From positions 1 to 64,000 of the forward strand of contig ML996693.1 in NCBI GenBank assembly GCA_010356995.1: a DNA stretch of 64,000 nucleotides. Reading direction: 5' to 3'. This document shows positions 32,390-41,805 of this stretch, piece by piece. This DNA is from Trichodelitschia bisporula. Taxonomy: Eukaryota > Ascomycota > Dothideomycetes > Phaeotrichales > Phaeotrichaceae. A program made the translations under genes and the position numbers. Below the pieces are notes generated by a model. The model was given only the letters and a program-made list of their open reading frames with translations. It was not told the origin of the DNA and ran no database searches. How positions within the stretch are numbered: position 1 is the first letter of the stretch; the number at the start of each line of letters is the position of its first letter.

Positions 32390-33497
32390 GTGGCCACTGT
32401 ACTGCGTAGTAAGTGCTTGAGTGACTACTCAGATGTTATTCTGATGCAAGCAGTGGCAACGTTTCAGCACCCTAATTATCCGGAGATGTCGTTGCATTTA
32501 CGTTCATTTTGCGTTGCTTTTACGTGGATTTAAAACTACTTCTAACGGTCATTTTAATGTTTAAGAGCTATGAAGGGAAGATGTCGCTGGAAAAATGGCA
32601 AAGGCTGGACGATGTTGGATTCATGAAACGAGAGGTTGGAACCAGACCCGTCAACCCGGGTCTCAATTTTTTTTTAGTCTGCCCAAACTCGCCCGCTCGT
32701 GGGGGGGTTTGGGCAGGGCGGAGTGGGATTCAGGCAGCAGAACCTCAACCCTCCCTGTCTAGCACGCTCACGGGCGGGCGCGGGCGGGCGGGCTCGGGCG
32801 GATGGACTTGTTAAGATGGAAATGTGAGATGGACATGTTGAGATGGAGATTCCGAACTTCCGCGGAATGGATACAACTAGCAATACTAGGCCAGTTATTC
32901 CCCCCTGTACTTTCGCTAATGCTCGTGCACCATCAGGTCAATAGTAAAGGAATCAAGGTACGGTGAGTCAAGGAGTTTCTGGACAGAATGGTCGCTTTCG
33001 GTATGAGTTGGTGGATTGGTGCTTTGGCTGGGAGGGATTGAGGCGGTGAGTTCCCTTTACCATGGCAAGTTGCGGCATTGCCGTGATCTCGCAAGGCGAA
33101 GGGGGCCGAGGGTCAGTAGAGTTGATGGAGATAAGGGGTTGGAGGTGGTTCTGAGGTCGGTCGCGCGCTGCAAATTTCCGTGGGAAAGTACCTCGGGACG
33201 CCGAACGGTGGCATCTCAAGTTGGAGAACAGCTTTCAGATTCAGTTCATCGTCGGAGGTTGTGCGAACGTGCAGAGGGGCGCGAGGCTGGGACACAAGGC
33301 TGAGGTAGTTTTGAGGCTGGACAACGGGTTCATATTCAGCCGATGCCGAGTGATGGCACGAGGTATAGTACATAGGCGGGGCCCATCTCATGACAGACGT
33401 TGTCCATTGATGCCTGCCACAAGTTCAGCACATCAACATCCAAAGCACCACACCACTCAATCGGAGCACACATCAAACACACAAAACAGCGCTTCAT
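32390..33497. other. Intergenic stretch
   Basis: No gene recognised. Contains a G-quadruplex-like run near 32771-32800 and, further on, the 3' flank of the SAS10 gene. Confidence 0.5.
32771..32800 (+). other. G-quadruplex-like motif
   Basis: Six GGG runs within 30 bases, separated by loops of one to three bases (CGGGCGGGCGCGGGCGGG and onward). By rule of thumb this fits a stable intramolecular G4. Confidence 0.6.
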
Positions 33498-35461
33498 TCA
33501 CAACTTAACCCCCTTAACAATCCCTGTCTTGATCCCCGTCAACTCGCCCTTATACCCCCCCTTCCCCTCACCCCCCTTATACACCGCCCTCACACTGCCC
33601 AACTTCCTCTTCTTCTCCTCAAACTTAAGCCTCTTCTTCACGCGCGGGTTCCGCACCTCCTTCTTCCGGAACGGTGTCAGCCCCTTATTCTTAGCAATCT
33701 GGTACGTGACCCCGCGTTTCCCATCCGGCCCAATAGTCTCCACCTCCTGCACGTGGCCCCCCTCCTTCGCAGCAAGCGCCTCAGCCGCCGCACGCGCCTT
33801 GCGGCCATCCTTCTTGTCCTTCGACTTCTTCGCCACAAGATCGTAGTACTCATCATCCCCCCCGCCGTCTTCCCGGCCCCCCTCTTCATCCTCCCCGCCC
33901 AAATCCGCGCCCGGCCCTTCGGCTTTGCCTCTCTTCTCGGCATCCCGATTCAGCCGCTCGGCCCGATCGCGCAGCCGCTCGCGCCGCGGGATATCCGTAT
34001 CACCACCGGCCTCACGGCCCGCGGCCCCGCGCTTATTGGCCTTCTGCGCCAGCTGGGCGGTGTAGAACTTAAGCGAGCGCTTGCGCTTCGCGTTCTCCTC
34101 CGCGTCGAACGGCGTGAGCGCATTCTCGCCATCGTCCAGAACATTGACTGCCGGCTTGACAGGCGCCGAGCGGGAGATCAGTGTGTCCAGGTCCATGAGG
34201 TCTGCGTCGAGACGCGCGAGTTGTTCCTGGGTACGGAGCGAGTCGGCGGTCGGCTGCTTCGCGGTGGCCTTCTTTGCAGCCTTCTTCGCCTTGCGAGCCG
34301 CGCGCTTAGCCGCCTGTTCATCTTCGTCCACGTCTGAGACAACCGCCTGCTCCACCTTGGCGAGGCTAAGCCCGCGCTCCACGCCGTCCACCTCGGCCTC
34401 CTCGGCCGCGGCATCCGGGACGCGCAGCTCCTGGACCTTAGCCCACAGCCCGCGACACCGGACCAGCACCTCCATCACGGGGTGGCTGCGCATGCGGTTC
34501 GGGTCGGCGGCCAGCTGACTGCCCTTCTCGTCGGCGGTGCCGGTCAGAAGCGCGAAGTACATCGCTGCGGCGCCAAGGTAGGCTCCCAGCGCGCGGTGCT
34601 TGACGACGGCGGGATGCGGGCGCAGATTAGGGAAGGGTGGATTTGACGGATGACCAGCGTTGAGGGCGGATTTGCGGCGGTGGAGCGCGTCGGCTTTGGC
34701 TGCGGCTTGGGCTAGGGCGTCCAGCTCGGGCGAGAGGGTGAGTAGGTCCTGGGCCAGCGGTGCGAACTCCGGGTACCGGCTGTGCAGCAGTTCGAGGCGC
34801 TCCGTAGGCTCCATGGTGGGCGGGACTTGCAGCGGTGGCAGCACCTCGGTGACTACATCTTCACCATCCGGGGCCTCGCCCTCGTCATCCTGCGTCGCGA
34901 AGTCGAGCCCAAAATCGGCGTCATCTAGGGCGGCTAGATGCTTGCGCTGCAGGCGCAGGGCTTCCTTTTCCTCGTCTATAGCGGCCTGCTCCGTATCGAT
35001 GTCGTCGGCGCCGTAGAAGTCCGCGCGAGAGGTGCCCCACGCAGTGACCTCTTCCTCGTTGTCGGAGGCCGCGCCGTCCGAGCCGGACGCAGCGCGAGGT
35101 TTACGGGTATCGTAGTCGTCCTCCATATCGTCGTCTTCGTCGGCATCTTCATCGTCGTAGTCCTCTTCGTCCGACGACGGGAGAGCCAACACTTCCTCGC
35201 CTTCGCTCTCGAGCCCCTCCACTGCGGAATTAGCTCTGCTAGTGACTTCCAGGCGCGCCACTCACCCTCTTCAGCCGCCATCCGCCGCCTCTTCGCATCC
35301 CGGCCCTCGTCCAGCATGATCATCTCGCGGTTCGCCAGAAACTCATCCTCGGAGTCAGCCACATCGGCATAAGTGTTGATTGTCAGCTTCGATGAGCCGA
35401 GCGGCGCGGGCTCGGACCGAGTCGCGGCAGCACGGGATGAGGTCTTTCGTTTCTTCGCCAT
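33498..35461 (-). CDS. UTP3: SAS10/UTP3 small-subunit processome protein
   Basis: Nucleolar protein of the SSU processome needed for 18S rRNA maturation. The N-terminal exon reads MAKKRKTSSRAAATRSEPAP with a NTYADVADSEDEFL segment. A 43-nt intron joins AAEE to VEGLESEGEEVLALPSSDEE, leading into the long acidic tract. The middle helical segment PTMEPTERLELLHSRYPEFA is the Sas10/Utp3/C1D part. The C-terminal Sas10 domain contains VTYQIAKNKGLTPFRKKEVR and NPRVKKRLKFEEKKRKLGSV, the most conserved signature of the family. An in-frame ATG exists 21 codons upstream, but the MxKKRK start is usual for relatives, so I chose it. Intact, about 640 residues. Confidence 0.9.
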
Positions 35462-35925
35462 TGTAGGTGTAGATCGGGTGGTCGGGGTGGGGATGTTCGG
35501 TGGTTGCTTGGTTGTGGTCGACATGGCGGAGGTGAACTTTTTTCACCGGGGGTCGGCACCGCCACGACAGGGATGACATGTGGCTGTCTTGGCGCCTCGG
35601 TCGATTCGGACAAGGCTGATTCCCGGCCTCGACGTCCGACATGCCGACAACGGTCGCTACCGTAATTGATGAACGGCCCGAGATGACACGTAATCAAAAG
35701 CCCATAGTCAGATCCGATTACGTGCGCTAGGCCGCTTTGAAATCAAACACTAATGGAGCATCTACGAGCTCGATCTCATGGCAATCAATCGCATACAGGC
35801 TGCAGTGTAAGACGCCATGACCAACAATCAAGCCGATTACCACAGTAATGTGGTACCGTAGTATACATATTCGACCCACCTACCGTCTCAGTGAGCCGCG
35901 CCAACGTCACCAACCCTCCGCCAAG
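35462..35925. promoter_or_regulatory. Divergent promoter between SAS10 and the Kelch gene
   Basis: About 460 bp separates divergent starts. No clear known motif; CCAATCA-like elements occur in the 35780-35840 area. Confidence 0.45.
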
Positions 35926-36894
35926 ATGAAACTCCCCACCATCTCCGCCTTCCTCCCCCTCACATCCGCTCTAACCTGCTGGACCCCCCTCCCACCCCTA
36001 CCCCTTGGCCCCAGACAAGAACACTCCGTAACCGCCCTCTCTAACTTCATCTATGTCGTTGGCGGCCTCCTAAACAGCACAACCGTAACCCCCACCATCC
36101 CCACCTTCGACACCTTGTCAAAATCCTGGTCCCAAGCACCTCCTCTCCCAACCCCGCTTCACCACCCCAGCATCGCCGCCCTGGATGGTAAGCTCTACGT
36201 CCTGGGTGGGCTCCTCAATCTCAAGGGGGCAGACTGGCGCCCCGTGTCCGCGGCCTGGGTCTTGCAGCCTAACGGAACGTGGTCTGACCTTCCGCCGCCC
36301 CCGCCCGGCGCTGAGGTCGGCAGCGCGGCCGTCGGTGTTATCGGTAGCAAGATTTATCTCGCCGGCGGATTGACGCGGCGCGGGAGTGGGATGGTGCCTG
36401 TTGACGGGGTAAGCGTATACGATACGGCGGCGCGGACGTGGAGTCAAGGGCCGCCGTTACCGGAGGCGCGGGATCATGGCGGGGGAGCGGTGGTGGGAGG
36501 CACGATGTACGTTATTGGAGGACGGATGGGGAGTGTGCGGACGAATCGGGCGACAGTGTGGGCGCTGGACGTGGAAAAAGGAGGGAAATGGGCAGTCAAG
36601 AAGGAGATGCCGACCGCGCGCGGCGGGGTGGCGGTTGTTAAGGCTGGAGAGCGCATTTATGTATTCGGGGGTGAGGGGAACAATGCGCCGGGCACGCGGG
36701 GTGTGTTCGGTGAGGTGGAAGTATATGATTTTGCGAAGGATACTTGGAGTGCGGAGGGGAAGATGAGAGTTGCTAGACACGGTATGGGGGCGGTGGAGGT
36801 GGGAGGTTCGATATATGTGCCCGGAGGCGGAGCGACACAGTCTGGGAGTGCTCCCGTGGAGGAGTTTGATGCGTTTAGGCCTGGAACTTGTTAA
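35926..36894 (+). CDS. Secreted Kelch-repeat beta-propeller protein
   Basis: The 322-residue product starts with a signal peptide (MKLPTISAFLPLTSALTC). Six Kelch blades follow, each marked by a Gly-Gly doublet: IYVVGGLLN, LYVLGGLLN, IYLAGGLTR, MYVIGGRMG, IYVFGGEGN and IYVPGGGAT. The intervening Trp positions (KSWSQAPPLP, RTWSQGPPLP, DTWSAEGKM) are at the usual blade spacing. The whole protein is propeller with no extra catalytic domain, and it ends in a single Cys. Secreted Kelch proteins of fungi have unclear functions; some relatives are parts of oxidases, but no such domain is here. An upstream in-frame ATG would add a non-hydrophobic leader and is less likely. Single exon, intact. Confidence 0.83.
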   Translation: MKLPTISAFLPLTSALTCWTPLPPLPLGPRQEHSVTALSNFIYVVGGLLNSTTVTPTIPTFDTLSKSWSQAPPLPTPLHHPSIAALDGKLYVLGGLLNLKGADWRPVSAAWVLQPNGTWSDLPPPPPGAEVGSAAVGVIGSKIYLAGGLTRRGSGMVPVDGVSVYDTAARTWSQGPPLPEARDHGGGAVVGGTMYVIGGRMGSVRTNRATVWALDVEKGGKWAVKKEMPTARGGVAVVKAGERIYVFGGEGNNAPGTRGVFGEVEVYDFAKDTWSAEGKMRVARHGMGAVEVGGSIYVPGGGATQSGSAPVEEFDAFRPGTC

Positions 36895-37051
36895 TTGATT
36901 TCAGGGTTCGGTTGGGGTTGGCGGGATCCGGTGCTTCGTGGCAGGCTAGGGATGTCGGTGAACCACCCAGAGGACTTCACATGGTGACGCGGCAAGGGAC
37001 TGAACCAAGGAAAGGTGGCTACTAGTAATAGAACTTGTCCGGTTCCCCTCC

Positions 37052-37650
37052 AAAAGCCAGCATCAGCGAGCAGATCTCATCGCTCTCATCATGCCATCCT
37101 CAGCCCGCACTCAATAAGTCAGTGGGGGTGAACTCACCTAGTGAATATCATCACACCGACCTCGGCTCGCACTCGAAGAACCAGCATCAGCGAGTTCGCC
37201 TCTTCATCATCGTCATCCCGTCCTTGGTCCCGTTCCGAGAAGCCAACACCAGCAAACCCGCCTCATCAGTATCATCACCTCGTCTAGGCTCGCCTTCGAG
37301 AAGCTAGCAGCAATGAACTAACTTCTTCAGTATCATTACGCTGTCCTCACCCGCACCCAGAAGCCAACATCAACAACCTCTCCTCATCAGTATCGTCATA
37401 ACGTCTTCGGTCCGCTCTCGAGAAGCCAATATCAGCAAAACCGCCTCATCAGCAACATCAGGTCGTCCTTGACCCACACCCAAGAAGCCAGCATCAACGA
37501 CCTGACCCCACCTGTCGCCGGCCTGAACCCCAGAAGCCAACACCGACAAACTCACCTCGTGAGTATCCTCATGCCGTCCTCGCCCGCACCCAAAACCAAC
37601 ATCAACAATCTCGCCTCGTCAACATCATCCCGCCGTCCTCGGCCCACAAA
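37052..37650. repeat. 61-bp degenerate minisatellite, about ten units
   Basis: Units begin with AGAAGCCAACATCAGCAA and continue with CTCGCCTCATCAGTATCATC followed by a CGTCCTCGGCCCGCACTC-like end. Lengths are mostly 58-63 bp, one is shorter, and identity between units is moderate. Unit starts fall roughly at 37052, 37113, 37176, 37238, 37299, 37359, 37421, 37483, 37532 and 37592. The array ends directly before the start of the 983-residue gene. Confidence 0.85.
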
Positions 37651-37658
37651 CGAACAAG

Positions 37659-40610
37659 ATGCTCGCGAACATGTTCACAAACCTCCTCCTAACAGCCATG
37701 ATCCTCCAACAGGTCACCGCAGTTCCAGTCCCACCCCCACTCCACAAATACAGGAACGGCAACCCCCACCCCCTGAAGAAGCATTCCGGCGAGGCCTTAC
37801 ACAACCTCGTGATGCCCCTCGAGGTCATGGCCGGCGTTGAGGGGGGTTGGACCCTTACCCAGATGCAGGTTTTCAAGTCGATGTACTGGTACGCTGAGCC
37901 CAGGAGATGGGTGAGCAAGTGGTGGGACGATTGGAAAGAAGTACATTGGCGGGAAACCGAGCGGGTAGAGATCGGACAGAAGGAAATCTCACGGAAGGAT
38001 AGATGGGAAGGATCCAAATGGCCAGAGAAGATTGAAAAATGGCAGCACAGGTACGAAAAAATCCGAACGGCCCCTGAGCGCTGGAACAAATGGTTGGATA
38101 CAGAGCCAGAGGCGGGTATACGGCTTCCACAGAGAACTCCGAAATGGGTCGAGAGCGGGATCAGGAAGGTAGGCCTCAGAATTGAAGGTCCTCCTTACGA
38201 AATTATCCCGGGCAAATGGATATACATCGAATGGTCCCCTGCAGTCCCACAGGGAGAGCAGCTTCCGTTTCCCACTGATGCCGAAGCCGAGGCATTTCTG
38301 GCGAAGAAAGCTAAAATGATCGCGGCGAAGAAGTTGAGGATGGCTCCAATTCAAGCGCACAAGTTTGAACTGATGAGGCAGTTGGTGAAGGATGGAAAGC
38401 CGGTCCCGGCAGGTCTGCCAGAGCCACCGCGACCTGAATACGCGCGCTGGACTGGATCTTGGAGGAAGAACCATGCTACAATGCTGTGGGAATGGAAGCC
38501 GGGACCATCCTCTCTCCTCGGACCGTTCACCGACTCCACTCGCTCCTCCGGCCATCACTCCTCGGAGTTTACAGAGCTATGGGGGAAAAAAGTCCCAGTG
38601 GCGAGTAAAGGAAATCGTCTGGCCCAGACGAGTCGGTGGCGCGGTGGGACGAGACAGGCCGGTGAGATTTGGGTTCCCAACGAAAAGGGTGTCTGGGGAC
38701 CGCCCGGCCGCAAGGGGTTCACCCATGGACGGGATCCCAAAGGCAAGGTGAAGACGTCGCGCACTAAGATGAGAAACCCCAAAAATATTCGGGTTCGCAA
38801 GCCATTGAAGTGGAAATGGCTCCAGGAGGTTCCGAAAGTTAGTTATGAGGAGAGGTTGAGAACGATGAAAAAGTGGCGCACTGGGGTGAGCGAACCCAGT
38901 GAGCTATGGGATCCCAACAAAAACTTGAATTGGCAAGGGCTCGAGGAGCTTCAGACAGCTGAGGTTGAGGAGAGGATGAGAGCGTGGCGCACTGGGATGA
39001 GAAAGGCCGGGAAGCTTTGGGTTGCCAACGAAAAGGGTATCTGGGGACCACCACCAGGATTGAAGAGGAAAGGGGTCAAGGAGTTTGAGATAATGAGGCT
39101 TCCTGAGAGTATTAGACAATGGCGCACTGGGATGGAAAAGGCCAAAGCGCTTTATGTTTTCAACGGCGAGTATGGGTGGGGACCGCCCATCGACTTCGGG
39201 CTCACCCTCGATGGGCCCGCCCTCGATGGGCCCGCCAGCGATGAGCCTCGGTGGTCCAGCGAGGAGTATGGGCAGCCCAATGCTGAAAATTGGGTTGACG
39301 ACTGGTTCACTGGGATTGAGGACGCCCGCGCTGAGGAAGCCTGGGTTGAGGAGAACGCGCGGCTCAATGCTGAGCGGGTTGATGACTGGCTCACTGGGGT
39401 CGACGACGCCGAGGATGAGCTTTTGTTTCCCGCCGAAGAGCAGGAGTGGGCCCAAAATGACTACCCCCAAGACGAACTCCGCGCCTCGGGTGAAACCAGT
39501 GAAACTTCCTGGTACACAGAGACGGCCTCTGCCTCTGAAGAAACGCTTGCAGAAGAAGGATTTGCCGAAGAAGCACCACTTACTGAAGAAAACCTCGCTA
39601 AAGCAGCAGCTGCTGAAAAAGCACTCGAAGAACCTGCTGCTGCTGAAGAGGCATTCGTTGAAGGAGCACTCGCTGAAGGAGCAGCTGCGGAAGGGGCAGC
39701 TGGCAAAGCACTGGCTGAAGGAGCAGTGGCTGAAGAAGCAGTGGCCAAAGCAGCTGTCCAAACACTCGAGGAGGAGTCAAAATTTCTAGTATTCCACCTT
39801 CCGGCAGAAGGTCTCAAGTGGCAAAACCTACTCGGGACCGGGGTAGGTGTACCTTTGATGATTACCATTCCTTTCATAGCCGATTTCCTAGCCGGAAAGT
39901 ACGGGCCGAAGCTGTTCGGATATCAGAACCCAACCCACGATCCGTTTCCGGCAGAGCGCATCAAACACACGCTTCCGGACTACAGGGAACAGCCGGAGTG
40001 GTGGCATGAGACGGTCTGGCAGCCTGACCGGGTGCTCGTGCCGTTCGACGCATGGAAGGGAAAGCATCTCAATGAGACGGAGAAGATGGTGCGGCCTGAG
40101 CAACGTCCTTGCCGTCGGATAGTGGCGGGGGATCTTTGCACGCCCATAGCAAACGTCATGAACGGTATGGTCGGCCGAGTCGCAGGGCGGCGGAGCAAGC
40201 TAACAGTGTGTGCAGCCATCGGATTCCCCATTCCGCGCTTCGTGATGGAAAACGGCCTGCACGACTCGGCGTGGCGGCTGGTCAACGACACGAGGTACTG
40301 GCGGACTGGGAAGCATCATGATATCCAAGCTCCGGAACCGGTGAGACTAGATGGCGAAGCGTGGCCGCCAGAGTACGACGAGTACCTGAAGATGATGCAT
40401 GTGGTGTATGGATCGTGGGATGAGCTCTGTTGTACGGTTGGAAATGACTGGGTAGGAAAGGATGGCTTGATTGGTGGGGAGGAGCTGGAAATATTAGACA
40501 AAGCTGAAGAGAAGGAGGCGAACTGGGATGCAAACTGGAAATTTCCAGAGGCGGATGAGGACTGGAGAGACTGGGGATGGTATGGGCCTCATCTAGAGGA
40601 ACAATACTGA
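37659..40610 (+). CDS. Large secreted protein with Trp-rich repeats, family unknown
   Basis: I do not recognise this 983-residue single-exon gene. It begins with a hydrophobic leader ending TAVPVPP (signal peptide likely). Residues 30-240 are basic and Trp-rich. From about 261 to 590 a degenerate module recurs around seven times. The clearest copies are WRGGTRQAGEIWVPNEKGVW (about 325), WRTGVSEPSELWDPNKNLNW (about 403), WRTGMRKAGKLWVANEKGIW (about 441) and WRTGMEKAKALYVFNGEYGW (about 486). Acidic versions beginning WFTG and WLTG lie near 545 and 573. WGPP closes three copies. Residues 627-707 are an Ala/Glu-rich tract of short repeats. A hydrophobic helix (GVGVPLMITIPFIADFLAG) lies near 730-747, and the last 230 residues form a Cys- and Trp-containing domain. 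It could be wall- or membrane-bound. The sequence is open throughout and codon use looks normal. Confidence 0.75.
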   Translation: MLANMFTNLLLTAMILQQVTAVPVPPPLHKYRNGNPHPLKKHSGEALHNLVMPLEVMAGVEGGWTLTQMQVFKSMYWYAEPRRWVSKWWDDWKEVHWRETERVEIGQKEISRKDRWEGSKWPEKIEKWQHRYEKIRTAPERWNKWLDTEPEAGIRLPQRTPKWVESGIRKVGLRIEGPPYEIIPGKWIYIEWSPAVPQGEQLPFPTDAEAEAFLAKKAKMIAAKKLRMAPIQAHKFELMRQLVKDGKPVPAGLPEPPRPEYARWTGSWRKNHATMLWEWKPGPSSLLGPFTDSTRSSGHHSSEFTELWGKKVPVASKGNRLAQTSRWRGGTRQAGEIWVPNEKGVWGPPGRKGFTHGRDPKGKVKTSRTKMRNPKNIRVRKPLKWKWLQEVPKVSYEERLRTMKKWRTGVSEPSELWDPNKNLNWQGLEELQTAEVEERMRAWRTGMRKAGKLWVANEKGIWGPPPGLKRKGVKEFEIMRLPESIRQWRTGMEKAKALYVFNGEYGWGPPIDFGLTLDGPALDGPASDEPRWSSEEYGQPNAENWVDDWFTGIEDARAEEAWVEENARLNAERVDDWLTGVDDAEDELLFPAEEQEWAQNDYPQDELRASGETSETSWYTETASASEETLAEEGFAEEAPLTEENLAKAAAAEKALEEPAAAEEAFVEGALAEGAAAEGAAGKALAEGAVAEEAVAKAAVQTLEEESKFLVFHLPAEGLKWQNLLGTGVGVPLMITIPFIADFLAGKYGPKLFGYQNPTHDPFPAERIKHTLPDYREQPEWWHETVWQPDRVLVPFDAWKGKHLNETEKMVRPEQRPCRRIVAGDLCTPIANVMNGMVGRVAGRRSKLTVCAAIGFPIPRFVMENGLHDSAWRLVNDTRYWRTGKHHDIQAPEPVRLDGEAWPPEYDEYLKMMHVVYGSWDELCCTVGNDWVGKDGLIGGEELEILDKAEEKEANWDANWKFPEADEDWRDWGWYGPHLEEQY

Positions 40611-41061
40611 TGTACATGGTGAAGCTTTACTCACTGTCTCTATCTGGATCTGGTTTTGACTCTCTGTCACTCTGTCGCCATGACTTCCCCTATTCTTTAC
40701 CACACACACCTACGGTACCTACTGCGTAGACTCTTTCACTTTCCTTCTCTCGGCGTCAAGTCCCTTTCAGCAGCATTCGACGTGGTCGCACGGCATCACC
40801 TGCTTCGGTTGCTGATTTGCCTGCAAATGCCAATGCGAGTGCCACATGAGACATCAGACGCAGTGGATGGCCACAGTGGACGAGTGTACGGTACCCCGCC
40901 TTTTCTTCCGACCTTCCTCTCGCGTTTTTCCATCTCGTGCCACATCTTCGCACCCCTCCGCCCTTAACCTCTCTCTCCTTCTTGCCTCTGCCGCTAGGAC
41001 TGGTTGGTTGCGGCTTCTACTATTTAGCTCCCACGTCTTCGCTATCTTTCTCTTTCATATC
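40611..41061. other. Intergenic region
   Basis: Pyrimidine-rich promoter-like sequence before the next gene (runs of CTCTCTCC and TTTCTC near 40910-41060); no other gene seen. Confidence 0.5.
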
Positions 41062-41805
41062 ATGGATAGTAGTTCTAGAACTATTCTTTCCCGGTTAGCA
41101 GAGAAACTGAAAGTCATCAATTCCGATGACGCCTGGCCATCTGTAGAGCCTTCTCTTAAGAGAAAAATTGCAGACTTGAACGACCTCTATGAATACCAGA
41201 AATCCGACACCGCAGCTCGTTCCAGAGCAAAGCGAAAAAAAGGGCTTGAAGGGTTATTTTGGGTCTCAACTCACAAATCGAGTGAAGCGGCCATGTTCTG
41301 TATCCTAGCGTTGCCTCGTTATGTGCTTCAGTCTCTCCCTAATATTTCTGATGAGCTCTTTACGTGGACACCTCCACAGTTTCCGGAAAGGTTCATCGAA
41401 CTGTGCGAAAAGTTCATTCCTCAAATCAATGAGCTGTTAGCTGAGGGAAGACCAGTACCTCCGTCTACTTATGCTAGTAAGTCGACACAAACAGGTATAA
41501 CTGTCCTCAATCATCAGGCCTGGACACTGAGTTATATCAGATGAGGTGACACCGGTACGGGTAGCTCCGTCTACTTATGTTAGTTGGTCAACACAAACTG
41601 GTATATACAACCATCCTAAATCATCAGGCGTTGACACTAACTTATATTAGATGATCTTTCTCGTTTGGAGCCACCGCCAGAGCTCGCCCAGAAGCGCCCT
41701 CTTAGCCCTCCGCAAGAAGAACCGCTTCCAAAGCGCCACCGCAACGACGTTGTATCCGGAAGGTTGTTTACGGGCCCTGGCGGGGCGCTGATTCTAGGTC
41801 CTTAA
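41062..41805 (+). CDS. Unknown protein with a duplicated exon-intron unit
   Basis: The family is not recognised. Three exons (41062-41494, 41541-41600, 41651-41805) give about 215 residues. The N-terminal part is helical and basic (RSRAKRKKGLEGLFWVSTHK) with a Leu-rich segment around 85-125. The C-terminus contains a bipartite, nuclear-signal-like KRPLSPPQEEPLPKRHRNDV and ends LILGP. Exon 1 ends PPSTYASKSTQT and the middle exon ends APSTYVSWSTQT. Both are followed by near-identical introns, so the middle exon was born by tandem duplication of about 106 bp. Both introns are phase 1, and splicing either or both keeps frame through the shared STQTD joint. A nuclear protein is plausible from the basic motif. 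The start has a good context (ATCATGG). Confidence 0.6.
41459..41656. repeat. Tandem duplication of exon end plus intron
   Basis: Copy one is about 41459-41546 and copy two about 41565-41656, offset by 106 bp at their 5' parts and 110 bp at their 3' parts. Both include CCGTCTACTTATG, the CGACACAAACNG/GTATA donor and the CTNANTTATATNAG acceptor. They differ by about 15-20 percent plus a 4-bp indel in the intron. Confidence 0.85.

Noticed and set aside
38904-39761. 285-codon antisense frame full of Cys, Phe and Ser
   Set aside because: It is the mirror of the Ala/Glu-rich repeats of the 983-residue gene; composition follows from the sense codons and it has no start or splice support.
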